A stretch of 64,000 nt of DNA from assembly GCA_030267565.1 (NCBI GenBank), contig BRXU01000014.1, forward strand, positions 1,400,001 to 1,464,000, read 5' to 3'. This DNA comes from Pleodorina starrii. Taxonomy: Eukaryota > Chlorophyta > Chlorophyceae > Chlamydomonadales > Volvocaceae. The position numbers were made by a program, and so were the translations under genes. This document shows positions 1-10,700 of the stretch, in pieces. Each line of letters begins with the position of its first letter. Within the stretch, counting starts at the first letter, position 1. The notes beneath the pieces were generated by a model. That model was not told where the DNA came from. It saw nothing but the letters and a program-made list of their open reading frames with translations, and made no database searches.

Positions 1-616
1 CGGCAAACTCCGCGTCCGATGTCGATTTGGGAGATGGCGCGGCGCGCACGTCAAGCGTCAGATAGCCCGCCCAAGGTGACTGCACGGCCCTACTTGAATT
101 TGGCTGGACGAACGAGAAGCTAGTGTAGAGCATGAGCACTTCGACGGAAAACAGCCCGGGATGGCGAAGGTCGTACATCGCTAGCGCAAAGTCCGGGCGG
201 CAGTACGTGGGCTCGAGCAGCCACAAGCCGTCAGGGCCAGCGATGCGCAAGCGGTAGACCGCGGTGCCGCTCTCAGCGCCGGGGCCAAGGCCTGCATCGT
301 CCGTGGTCCGTTCCAAGACCAGCACACCCGAAGCATCGCCGCTGGCGCAATTATGCAGCTTGACGGGAAGCGAAGTGCTTTCGTGGACAGTGCAGTTGGC
401 CTCCGTCAGCAAGATGAAATATTGATAACATGTTGCTGCCGCATGGGCCTCGACCGGGAACGACGGTGCCCCAATTCCGATGTATTCCAGATTGGAAAAC
501 GCTGAAGCTACGATAGTCGGGCCGACGAGCGACTGAAGAGCTAACAATGAAAAGCATGACAAAACTCGACTAGCGACCCAGCTCCACCGAACTGGAACAG
601 GTCCAGCTGCTGCCAT
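1..616 (-). CDS. Secreted or membrane-anchored protein of unknown function, 3' part outside the window
   Basis: An uninterrupted frame runs from an ATG at 616-614 to the window edge (205 codons, no stop). The N-terminus MAAAGPVPVRWSWVASRV is followed by a hydrophobic stretch (SCFSLLALQSLVGPTIVASA, about residues 19-38), which reads as a signal peptide or signal anchor. The mature part has an NCT and an NSS sequon, several Cys residues, and a beta-rich segment with LRIAGPDGLWLLEPTYCRPD near residue 125. A TATA-like stretch (TATAATTATT) lies about 40 bp upstream of the ATG. The frame has high GC at third positions, like the confirmed exons. I do not recognise the family. An extracellular or secretory-pathway role is inferred only from the signal sequence. 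The C-terminus and any downstream introns are not visible. Confidence 0.6.
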   Translation of the reverse strand, partial: MAAAGPVPVRWSWVASRVLSCFSLLALQSLVGPTIVASAFSNLEYIGIGAPSFPVEAHAAATCYQYFILLTEANCTVHESTSLPVKLHNCASGDASGVLVLERTTDDAGLGPGAESGTAVYRLRIAGPDGLWLLEPTYCRPDFALAMYDLRHPGLFSVEVLMLYTSFSFVQPNSSRAVQSPWAGYLTLDVRAAPSPKSTSDAEFA

Positions 617-2289
617 CAGCAGCTTAAAGTGCCGTTCTGCGTCCTACCATAGAATAATTATAGCGCCTGTGGGACGTTTCAGCAATACCGGAAATAAAGA
701 GTCTCACAGTCTCCTATGTCGGCGTGTTTCCTAATATAATATCACGATGACATAAATATGCAGAGGAACACTCTGAAGAAGCAATCCTTGTCTCGTCTGC
801 CGCGAAATGTCACGGCGATCCCGACGGCGCCATAATAGCAGGCTTTGCCGTACCCGTACTCTTTGAGCGGTTCGTTCCAACCGCCTGCATCGGTGGGGCA
901 TGCCGCTGTGCAGTGTGCACCGCTCCCGCGCGTGGCCAAACGGACCCACATTTAACAGAGTGCAAGAAAGGCTACCAGCTAGCCTTGTTGCTGAAGCCGC
1001 TGTGCAGACCGACGCCCTCGCTTTGCACCTCCTTGCACGTGCCCGCCGGCGGCGAAAGTTCATCCCTACCGTCTTTCCGTACTGTCGATGAAGCGCGTGG
1101 AGTCCTTTTCGTTTGCACAGCAAACCCCTCAGCGGGCTGCGACCCTCCATCCAAGACCCTCCATAGACGTCGATGCGGCGCTGACGTAGCAGCATCAGCA
1201 ATACGGTACGGTGCCTCACGACACGCACCGGGGCCGTCCGGGACAACCCCTCCCCCAGCCCCCGCCCCTTCCTCATTACCTCTCCCCCTCCTGCGCCCTG
1301 TAGCCCAGCGCCGGCCATCGGCCGCCGGGAGCGCCTGGGGGCCCCGAAACCAAACCGGCTCTCCCCCCTCTCTCTTCCCCCACCTCCCCGCTTCCTTCAA
1401 GAGCCGCGTGCACGCAAAGAACAGAAATGGAGAGCGCGCCAGCGCCAGCGCTGCGAGTGGCGCTGCGAGGATCGCTACAGCGCCCGCGGCATTCCGCGGC
1501 TGCTGCGGAGCCAGTCAGTCAGTCAGTCAGTCAGTCAGTCAGTCGGTCAAGCTACCGAACAAAATGTGGCCCACCGAACAAAATGTGCAGCCGACGGCCC
1601 TCTAGCGACGGCCACAATGGTCCCACACCTCTCCCGTCTCTCTCCCCGCCTCTTCCCCCCCCTCTCTCCCACCTCTCCCCGCCGCTCCCACCTTTCCCAT
1701 GTCGCAGCGGTACCGACATACCTCCGCCCGACCCTGCCCCGGTCCCGGTTTCCTGTTTTCCGTTCGTCGGCTTCAGAGCTACAGCCGCACCCAGCTCATG
1801 CCTCCGGGGCCTCTGTGCCCCCCACCGGGCCGTCATCCCGCCTCCGCAAATAAAACCCACCGCAACCCCAATGATAAAACCGTAAAACCCTAGGTCAGGT
1901 CAACGGATGGATCACCCGACACACGCACACACAATACCCCCCGCCACGGATGGGGCTGGCTAGTGGCTACCCCCTGGCTGGGCTCCTCCGACCTTCCTCC
2001 CTCGCATGTCGCATCCCTCAACGCCCGCGCGTCCGGGTGCGCCACGATTTCCTCCTCCTCCCTCCTCCTGCTCCCTCCTCCTCCGCCTCCCGGTCCACGT
2101 CCACGTCCACGTCCGTGTACACGATCACGCTCCAGATAGACCGCGAGACTCCGCCGGCCCCTCCACCTCCTCCCTCCTCCTCCCGCCCTCTCATTCTCCT
2201 CCTCCTCTCGCCCTCTCATCCTCCTGCCCCGCCCACGTCCGGGCAAAGCATCATCATCATCATCCTCATCAGCAGCTGCCCACCCCTCC
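617..2289. other. Intergenic stretch without a supportable gene
   Basis: About 1.7 kb between two minus-strand genes. It holds CT/CCTCC-rich low-complexity DNA from about 1620 to 2290 and a CAGT microsatellite. Short open frames occur on both strands, but none shows coherent splice sites or a recognisable domain. A fragment on the minus strand at about 745-870 looks weakly protein-like but cannot be linked to anything. The 3' UTR of HisRS must lie at the right end of this stretch. Confidence 0.6.
1512..1544. repeat. CAGT tetranucleotide microsatellite
   Basis: Eight near-perfect CAGT units in a row, followed by a degenerate unit (CGGT). No gene overlaps it. Confidence 0.95.
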
Positions 2290-5200
2290 TCACACCAGCG
2301 AGTCCGCCGGCACCTCCATCTGCTCAAACTTGGCGAGGTCCTTCACCACCACATTGCCCCGCTCCCACTCCGAGGCGCCCACTAGGACCAGTCGGGAGGC
2401 GTTCAGCTTCTCAGCGTGCTGAGGGGCGGGGGGGGCGGGGGGGGCGGGGGTTTGAAGAGGCGGGGCGGGGGTTTGAAGAGGCGGGGGGGTGGGGAGCAAC
2501 ACACATACACACACAACATACGCACGGGGCAGTACAACCCACCCCGGGTTGGGGAAGGGGGTGTTGGCGGTTTCGGAGTTTGGGGGAGAGGGGCACGATC
2601 CCGGGTTGTAATTTTCTTAGCTGAGCTGGGAGTGGGACTGGGAAGAGCAGCGGGCAGGGGGCAGCGGGCGGGAATGGGTGGCTGGCTGGGTGGGTTCACC
2701 CCCACCCCCACCCCCACCCCCACCCCCACCCCCCCTCCCCCTCCCCCTCCCCCTCCCCCCCACCTTGAACGCCCACTTCATCTTCTTGGCCTCCAGCACC
2801 AGGTCCACACTGCGACCCCCCCGGCGCAGTCGGCTGGCGATACCCGAGGCGGCGGGGCGCAGGGAGGCGTCCAGGGGCACCACCACATCGTCCACCTGGG
2901 GGGGAGGGGAGGAGGGGAGGGGGGTGGGAGGGGGGAGGAGGGGGGGGAGGGGGAGAGTGTGACTGAGTGGTAGGGCGGGGTGAGGGGTAACGGGAGGGGG
3001 AAGTGGGGAGTAATTAAAACGGCAGTGGGGAGGGGCAGCGCTAGTGGGCAGGCTCTGTGGCCAACATCGCTTTCGTTCCGTTCCACCGCCTTCCGCGATC
3101 TCGTCTTCACCTTCCCACTCCCCCCCTCCCGACCTCCCGCCCCCCTCGTCACCCCACCCACCCAGCCCAACCCACCCGGTGCGGCGGCGCCGGCAGCTTG
3201 CCACTCTCTTTGAGCAGCTCCACAATCACCGCGTCTCCGAAACCAAACCCCGCCATGGGCGCATTGTCGCCGCCAAACGCCCCCAACAGTCGGTCGTATC
3301 GGCCGCCTCCGCAGATGGCACGCAGCTTGCCCTCGCGGTCAAAGCCCTCGAACACCACGCCCGTGTAGTAGGCCAGACCGCGGACGACGGAGGGGTCGAA
3401 CACCAGCCACTCCTGAGGGGGCGGGTGGGTGTAAAAAGAAGATACCGCAGCGGAGACGGAGACGGCGTTAGCGAGGGGAGCAGCGGACCCGGAACCGGTG
3501 TGTGTGTGCGGGGGCGGGAGGTTATCCACATATAGGCCGGAGGCCGTGAACGGTAACGGGGAGGGTGTGTGTGGCAGACCAGAGGGTCAAACTCCAGCCC
3601 CGCCCCCCGCGCCTCCCCCCACACCCACACGCCCATCCCGGTGCCTCGCCGTGCCCTGCCCCGCCTCTCACCTTGTATCCGTACCCCTCCGCCAGTTGGA
3701 ACAGGCGGGTGAGGTCCTGCACCGCCTCGCTGTTGGGTCCCAGCAGGTCGGCCAGTTGCTCCAGGGAGGTGAGGCTCATGGCGGACAACACGCCGTCAAT
3801 GGTGGAGGGGGCCACTCCCAGATCAGCCAGCTCAGACTCCACCTTGACCCTGGCGGTGGGGATGGGGGGTTCAGGGAGTGATATGCTCCTTTATAAAATA
3901 ATGAGTCACTGCGGACGTTGATGATCAAGCTGCGACAGCCGCTGAGGGATGGGGGGGGTGGGGGTGGGGTCAGGGAGTGATATGCTCCTTTATATTAGAC
4001 AATTATGGTGGGGGTTAGGGTGGGGGTGGGGGTGGTAACGATTGCGATGGCTGATGCCGTTTGATCGGGTCGCAGCAACCGCAAGGCAGGGGGGACCGAG
4101 GGAGCAGGAGGAGGAGGAGGAGGAGGGGGAGGAGGGGGAGGAAGGGGCTGGAGAAGCCACCTCGGACTTCGGCCCCCCGCTCCCCCCCTCCTGCCCCGGG
4201 GGTGGTGGCAGTGACGGTGACCGGTTGGGAGTGCGTCGCATCACACCTCGCCCCCCCCGCCCCCCCTCCGCCCCCCGCCCCCTGCCCGCCCCGCTGACCT
4301 GCCGATCTTGTCCAGCTTGTCCACGATGACGCACACCTTGGCGAACGACTCGGGGGGCACCCCGAACTGGCTCATCACGGACTGGAGCACCTGCACCGCC
4401 ACCGCAAACCGGGGGAGGGAGGGGGAGGACAACGGGGGGGGGGGGGGGGTGAAGGGAGTGATAGGCTCCTTTATAAGACATGTGAGACAGACACTGCGGA
4501 CAAAGGGGGGGATCAGAGGGGCGGTCCGGTGGCTCCCAACGCGCCATCGCCTCCCGCCATCGCCCCTCCCGCCGATTGGTCCCGCCTACCTCCCGCCTCA
4601 CCCCCTTCAATCCACACCTTGGGGCGCCCGCCAACACACACACACTTCACCCCCCGACACACACACACACACTTCACCCCGACACAAACACACACACTTC
4701 ACCCCGACACACACACACACTCCCGTCTCGTTCGACCCGCCCTCCGCCTCCCTCCCGCCTATTCCGCCTATTCCCACTGCTCTCCGCTCCCTGGCCCCTA
4801 CCTCCCCCTCCTCAAGCCACGACATTGGGCGCCGGCCTCCCTTCCCCACCCCTCCCTTTTCCTCCATCGCCCCCTCTCCGCACCCCCTCTCCGCCTCCCC
4901 TCCACCCCCTCTCCGCCTCCCCTCCACCCCCTCCCCCCCCCTCTCCGCGCCCCCCCTCCGCCCCCCCCCTCTCACCTTCCTGCTGGACACCTTGATCCCC
5001 ACGTCCCTGCTGCTGAGCCCCACCCGCTCGAACAGCATCACAACGGCCGCCAGCAGCTCCGCCTCCGCCTCCACACCCGACACACCCACGATGTCCATGT
5101 TCCACTGGTAGTGCTCGCGCCTGGAGGCATCAGGGGAGGGCGGAGAGCGGGGGGTGGGGGAGGGGGTTATCCACGTATAGGCCGGAGCCCGTAAACGGGG

Positions 5201-7319
5201 AGGGGGTTATCCACGTATAGGCCGGAGCCCGTGAACGGTAACGTAACAAAAGAATTCCGTCTCATCTGCAAAAGAACAGCGAGGTAAGCTTGCAAAACAG
5301 CGGAGGACGTCACATACAAACCGAGAGGGTGTAGCAAGTACGAGCCCAGCCGCCGCGGTGTCGAGGCGCGACGATGACGAGGCGAGGCGGGAAGAGAAGT
5401 GTAGGAAATTCGCTGAAGTTGCTGAGCGACGTGCTGTGAAGCGAGCCGAGAAAGTGCAGCTGGGATGCAAGGAATGCCCCAGCCCCCGAAGCCCGCCGGA
5501 ACCCAACTCACCTACGGCAGGAAAAGAGGACACGCAGCAAGGAAAGGGTGCGTGAAGACACGGCAAGAACAGCGGGGCAAGCGTTACCGGCGAGACCCCA
5601 TGCGAGTGCGGCGATTGGGGTGAGGGCAATTTGGGGGGGGGCAAGGTGGGACGGGAAGGGTGCCGAAGAGGGATGGGGCCGGGGCAGTGGTGGGGGTGGT
5701 CCAAGGGACCCTGCTCCCCCCTCTCATTCTCTAACGCCCCCTCTCCCTTTCCCTCTCCGGCAGGTCGACCGACCCACGGGTCGGCAGCCCCGCTCCACCC
5801 CCCCGCCTGCCCCCACCTGCGGCCGCGGGTCATTCGCTCGTACCGCCAGCACTGCCCGATCGCAAACCATTTGGCGGGCAGCGGCAGCGTCTTGCCCCGC
5901 TGCAGCACCAGGCGCGCCAGGGAGGGAGTCAGCTCCGGCCGCAGTGCCACCCGCCGCTGGCCCTTGTCCTGTGTGCAAGAAGAGAAGAGGAAAACAACAA
6001 ATAGAATTACACCAATTACATCATCAACAACAACAACAAGAAAAAAAACAGGGAAGAGGGGGCGTGGGGAAGTGAATGGTGGGTGGGTGCACGCCGCAGG
6101 TCAGGGGTTCCGGTTCCGGAGCGTGCCAATACCCAGGGCTCAACAAGCACTCCCCTCCCTGCCTCCCTCCCCTTCCCTCCCCTCCAATCCCCGCCCCTCC
6201 AAACCGTCACACCTGCCCTGCCCCCAACCCAGCGCCCCACACCAGCCGCTCCCACCAACGAGCCAACCACCAACCAACCAACCGCACCTCAAAGTTGTAC
6301 AGCTGGTCCGTGATCTCCTCCCCCGCCTTGCGGACAAACAGCTCCTCGCTCTCCAGCACCGGCGCGTCAAACTGCTCGAACCCGAAGGCGGTGCTTACGG
6401 CCGCAAACTCGCCAAACAGCCAGTTGCGGAGGCGCATGTCCTCCGGGAAGAAGTCGCGCGTGCCTGCGTGCGTGTGTGCGCGCGTGCGTGCACATTTTGC
6501 GCGTGCGTGCGGAGGGGAGGAGGATGGAAGGATTGGGAGTGCAAGGCGGAGGGGAGGGGTATGGGGAGGAGGGGGCGAGGGCGCAGGCGCCCGGAAGCCG
6601 GGACTCGTGCACGGGCGGGAGAGGGTTTTAGGGTTGACGGGGGGGGGGGGAAGGCGGGGGAGAGGGCTTGGGAGGGCAACTAGGTTCCACAGCCCAAGTG
6701 ATGGACCTGGGGATTGGGTGTTTCAGCGTCTGATTTAGAGGAATTTCGTAATCCGGGGCGGGGAGCCCTGTTGTCGTGGGCGCAATTCGAGCATACGCGT
6801 GCAGAGGGGAGGCGCAGCGGCCCGCACAGCGGCTGTTTGCAGGCTCGGGCGAGAGCTGCGGGCAGGATTGAGGCATGGCTTCGGAAGGGGGTAGGGCGCA
6901 TTCTAATGGGGAGGGGGTGGGGGGATGTAAGGAGACTCACCTCGCGGAGGCTGCGTATCGATCATGCCCTTGTCCGTCTTCCCCGTGGGCTCGGTGATTT
7001 TGCCCGCAACAGTTCTGCCCTCCCCCGCCTGTTCCGCCAAAGTTACGAGAAATTATATGGCGAAGCTGAATCAGGATATAAATTTGAGCCCTAATGCGCG
7101 CGATTTTTGCGTTAGGGGCAAGGGTGCCTGCCACACATGGAGTTTGAGGCCAGCCCTCACCGCTTTTAGCGTCGTGACCGTGGCTGTGTCCGAGGCAGCA
7201 GACATTGCAAGCCATCCATGCCGCTTTTGTCCAGAAAGCCGGTGACAAGTTGGCGAAGCGCCGGTGAAAGGCCGCTGATGTGCGCGATTCGCGCCGCGAT
7301 GAAGGCGGTCGCGAAGCAT
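2290..7319 (-). CDS. HRS1: Histidyl-tRNA synthetase, organellar (plastid/mitochondrial) type
   Basis: Class II aminoacyl-tRNA synthetase that charges tRNA-His. Ten exons in transcript order: 7319-7161, 7028-6941, 6463-6288, 5968-5817, 5120-4976, 4390-4299, 3849-3672, 3412-3176, 2895-2764, 2418-2290. All joins keep phase with GT-AG borders and give 495 residues. Residues 1-38 ([20 protein letters not shown] and on) are Arg/Ser/His-rich and nearly free of acidic residues, typical of a transit peptide. Then come [20 protein letters not shown], motif 2 ([17 protein letters not shown], about 181-197), the HisRS signatures RGLAYYTG (341-348) and GGGRYD (365-370), and a C-terminal anticodon-binding domain ending in [15 protein letters not shown]. 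The pattern follows plant organellar HisRS rather than the cytosolic enzyme. It is divergent with the kinase gene to its right. Exon 1 is the least certain part. Confidence 0.93.
2697..2760. repeat. C-rich tandem repeat in the last HisRS intron
   Basis: Repeated CCCCCA hexamers pass into CCCCTC hexamers. On the HisRS transcript strand this is G-rich, so the intron RNA could fold into G-quadruplexes. A second short repeat (TTTGAAGAGGCGGGGCGGGG) lies in the same intron at 2446-2490. Confidence 0.85.
3429..3475. repeat. Dispersed intronic repeat, family 2, copy in HisRS intron 7
   Basis: Contains AAAAAGAAGATACCGCAGCG followed by GAGACGGAGACGGCGTTAGC. The same unit recurs almost unchanged at 25371-25420. 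On the HisRS transcript strand it sits just upstream of the acceptor at 3413, where it supplies a pyrimidine tract (TTCTTTTTACAC). Confidence 0.85.
3520..3560. repeat. Dispersed intronic repeat, family 1, copy in HisRS intron 7
   Basis: Core GGTTATCCACATATAGGCCG followed by GAGGCCGTGAACGGTAACG. Close copies occur at 5165-5245 and, inverted, at 11985-12022 in the neighbouring kinase gene. Confidence 0.88.
3870..3996. repeat. Dispersed intronic repeat, family 3, two copies in one HisRS intron
   Basis: TCAGGGAGTGATATGCTCCT followed by TTATA occurs at 3871-3895 and again at 3970-3995, inside the intron between exons 3849-3672 and 4390-4299. The first copy lies 20-45 nt upstream of the acceptor in transcript direction. 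Confidence 0.88.
4450..4501. repeat. Dispersed intronic repeat, family 3, third copy
   Basis: GAAGGGAGTGATAGGCTCCT followed by TTATAAGACATG and then ACACTGCGGAC, in the HisRS intron between exons 5120-4976 and 4390-4299. The ending CACTGCGGAC is shared with the copy at 3871-3916. Confidence 0.85.
4634..4730. repeat. Short tandem repeat of CA runs and ACTTCACCCCGACAC
   Basis: Three to four units of about 25-30 bp inside a HisRS intron, each a CACACA run followed by ACTTCACCCCGACAC. Confidence 0.8.
5165..5245. repeat. Dispersed intronic repeat, family 1, tandem pair
   Basis: Two consecutive copies of GGTTATCCACGTATAGGCCG followed by GAGCCCGT(A/G)AACGG, 40 bp apart, in the HisRS intron between exons 5968-5817 and 5120-4976. 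The second copy retains the full 3' part (GTGAACGGTAACG). Confidence 0.9.
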
Positions 7320-7745
7320 TCTGGCAATACTTTCAACGGTTATGGGGGCGGAATATGCATCCCGCAGCGTTCCTGCGTGGAACAGGCGGGAATGATGTGG
7401 ACTGACCTGCTCGATTGCCGTACGGCATTTTAGGCCGAGTCGAGCAGAGCGTAGTCATTCCCGATAGACATGAGAAACATTTCGTGCTATTGCTGTTGCC
7501 ACCTGCCACGTCTATCGAGATGCTCTTATAAGATAGTCATATTGGGAGTCAGCAGCCGACACCCAAAACAACCGCTTCACGCCAGTTGCCTAAACGGGGA
7601 CGCGCGGGGCGACCAGATGAACTTCTTAGATAGTGGACTACGAACCTTGTTGTAGAATTCCTGACGCTGCACATTTGCGGCGGCAGTGGCGTTTCAGAAC
7701 AGCGAAACCCTTCCGACCGAGCGCTTTCGGATTGTAGAGCTGAAA
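7320..7745. promoter_or_regulatory. Divergent 5' region between HisRS and the Aurora-like kinase
   Basis: The two genes point away from each other here, so their promoters must share this stretch. I see no clear TATA box or repeated operator. GC is lower than in the flanking exons, as expected for a non-coding 5' region. Confidence 0.45.
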
Positions 7746-10700
7746 ATGTTGTCGAAAGGGCTCAAAAAGTGCGTTCTTCGCTCGTTGGCGCTTTGTTGGG
7801 TGTGCGCCAACCTCGTCTCGCGTTGCTTCCTCCGCGTAGGTTCAAGGACCGAATTTTCAGTGCCAGCCGCAAAGGTATGTGTTGGGAGCCTCATGTTATT
7901 TTGGTGAGCAGGGCTGATGTCCTGGATTAGGGGATGGAGACCATTTGCCTTCCGTTGCCTTACATGCTCCGAGCTTACCTGTGACGAGAGCAAGTGTCGC
8001 CCGCAAGCTTGCGTCATATTCGGCTCTGTCTCGTTTCCTTATGCCGTGCAGAAGAATCATTTTCCGGCACGGATATCAGCGAAGGGCCCGACTCACCCCG
8101 CAATCCGAGCGTGAATTCGTCGCGGAAGTTCAGCTCTATCCGGAGCAAGAACAGCAGTCATGGCGATCGCCCGCCGCCTGAGCTGGTAGCCACCAGCAGC
8201 ATGCGCAGCAATGCTTCCGCCAGCCATGGGCCCCACACGGTTACGCTGAAGGAATCACCCATGCTGACGGACCACAACCAGTCGCCGAGCGGCGCAGCCG
8301 TGCTGCCACCAGTACAGATAAGCAGCAACCATAACAGTTTTACGTCAAAGCAGCCCCCAAACCTGGCCACCATGTTCAATCCATCGTCGGGGAGGCGTCG
8401 CTCCACGCCGGCTGCGCTGGACATGGCGCTGCGCTCGCCGGACGGCAAGGTGGCGATGGAGCAGCTCCTGCAGCCCGGCCACAACAAACTTGTCTTCGGC
8501 AACTATTTCGCCGGCACGAGCGCAGCGGCCCGGGACCAGGCGGCCGCGGTCGCGGCCGCGGAGAAGCAGCGCGCCAAAGCCGCAGCTGCGGCCTCGGCCG
8601 GGCTGCACCCCTCCCCCCGGCCGCCTCCGGGTCAGCCCCCCAGCCTCACCATTCCCGCCTACAAGGTCCCCCCGCTGCCGGTCGCCTGCCTGCACTCCAA
8701 CGACCCGGGCATGGCGACGGTCCCGGAGGACGTTGCCATGGACGACGTGCAACCGCAGCCGCAGCAGCTCTCCCTCAGCGCCTCCCTGAGTACCTCCTCC
8801 TTCCGCAGACACCCCGCCGACTGCCTCTCCAGCCTGTCGTCCGTGCCGCAGTCCCCCTCGGGCGCCGCGCCCCACGCCAAGCTGCACCCCGCCCCGCCGT
8901 CGCTGGCGCCCCTGCACCAGCACCCGTCGCCGCAGCTGCAGCAGTCGCCGCACTCGCAGCACTCCCCCCTACACGCGCACCCGCCCCAGCAACAGCAGCT
9001 GCAGCCGCACTCGCCGCCGCCGCCGCAAGCCGCCTCGGCGCCGCTGCTGCCGTCGCCCGGGCGGAACGGCAACTCGGCCCAGCAGGCGGCGGCCTCCGCC
9101 GTTGCTTCCCGTGGGAGTGCCGGCGGCGCGCCCGCCGAGGCCGCCACCAACCGCACCGGCGACCGGGTGGTGTCCCTGTCTCCGCAGCTGCCCGCGGCCA
9201 TGCAGCGCAAGAGCTGGTCGCTGGCCGATTACAACATCATACGCAAGATGTACACCGGCTACGCGTCCACGGTGTACCAGGTGGGGTGGGGCGGCAGAGC
9301 AGCAGCTGCGTGGTGGGATGGGGTGGCGGAGGGGGCGAAGAGCAAGGGGGGTTGGGCGGGCGGGCGGGAGAGCACCGGCCCGCCGCCCTCCGCCCTCCCC
9401 ACACCCCTCCCCACACCCCTATATGATGGAGCACATCACTCCCTGATCCCTACACCCCTCCTCAGGCTATGTGCAAGAAGTCTCTGGAGATGGTTGCGCT
9501 CAAGGTGTACCACATGCAGAGCCTGTGTGAGCTCAACCACTACCAGGTCTTTCGCGAAATCCGGGTGCACAGCAGCCTGCAGCACCAGAACATCATACAC
9601 CTCTACGCGGCCTTCCAGGTGCGGACTGGACTGGAGGGAAGCGTGGAGAGGGTGGAGAGGGTGGGAGGCCCCCGCCCGCCCAGGGGGTCCGCCCAAGGGG
9701 ACCCGGCTTTGGCCGCTCGCACCCGGGTCGGTCTCTGGGTCGATTGCAAGGCAAGAGGACGGGCGGGGCCCCTCCTGGCGGAATGGGGCCGGAGGACGGG
9801 CGGGGTTCGCGGGTCCTGAGTGGGCGGTGCAGGAGCGGGCGGCGCTCGGCAGGCGGGGGCGGGCGGGGGTGGGGTCGCCCTGCGCCCTGTCCCGTCTCCT
9901 CCTCTTCCCCCCTCCTCCCGCCCCTCCTGCTTGGATCCGCGGATAACCCCTCCCCCTCCTCCTCCCCCTCCTCATGCTCCTGCTGCTCCACCGCAGGAGG
10001 GCACCGACGTGGTGTTGGTTCAGGAGTATGCGGAGGGCGGTGACCTGTACCGACTGCTGCACAAGAACGGCGGCCGGCTGTCGGAGCGGCAGGCGGTGGA
10101 GATGGTGCTGCACCCCTTCCTGCTGGCGCTGCACTACCTGCACACCCGGGGCATCATGCACAGGTGGGGCGGGGCGGGGGGGCGGGAGGGGGGGTACCGC
10201 CGCATGCGCGAGGGACGGACACGCAAGCACGCACGGGGGTACACGCGTGCGTGCGCGCACGCGCGGGTGAGTGGGGCTGGTCGAGACGCGGTCGCGCGAC
10301 GCACGCTGCACATTGCACGTTGCACGCGCGGCGATGTTTGTTTGTTTGTTGGTTGGTTGGTTGGTCCCTGCGGTTTGCGGTATTCAGGGACATCAAGCCT
10401 GAGAACGTGTTGTTCACGGAGCACCGGGTGCTGAAGCTGGCGGACTTTGGACTGGCCATCGACCTGAACGAGGAGCGGGCGGTCACACGCGCAGGTGAGG
10501 GGGTGAGGAGGAGGGCGAGAGAGGAGGAGGGGCGAGAGAGGATGAGGGTGATGGGTTAGAGAGGATGAGCAGCGAGAGAGGATGAGGATGAGGCGCATCG
10601 CATGGCGCCCGGCCGGACTGTAGGCACGTCGCCACATCTCTTGGCCGCACCGGGCATTTGTTTCCGTCTTGCTTGCCTGTGCCAGCCCCCTCCGCTAGCC

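Noticed and set aside
742..951. Minus-strand frame containing GGWNEPLKEYGYGKACYYGA
   Set aside because: Looks protein-like but has no usable splice borders and cannot be joined to the gene starting at 616.
2403..3225. Several Pro/Gly-rich frames across the C-rich tracts
   Set aside because: They run through HisRS introns made of CCCCCA/CCCCTC repeats; composition alone keeps them open.
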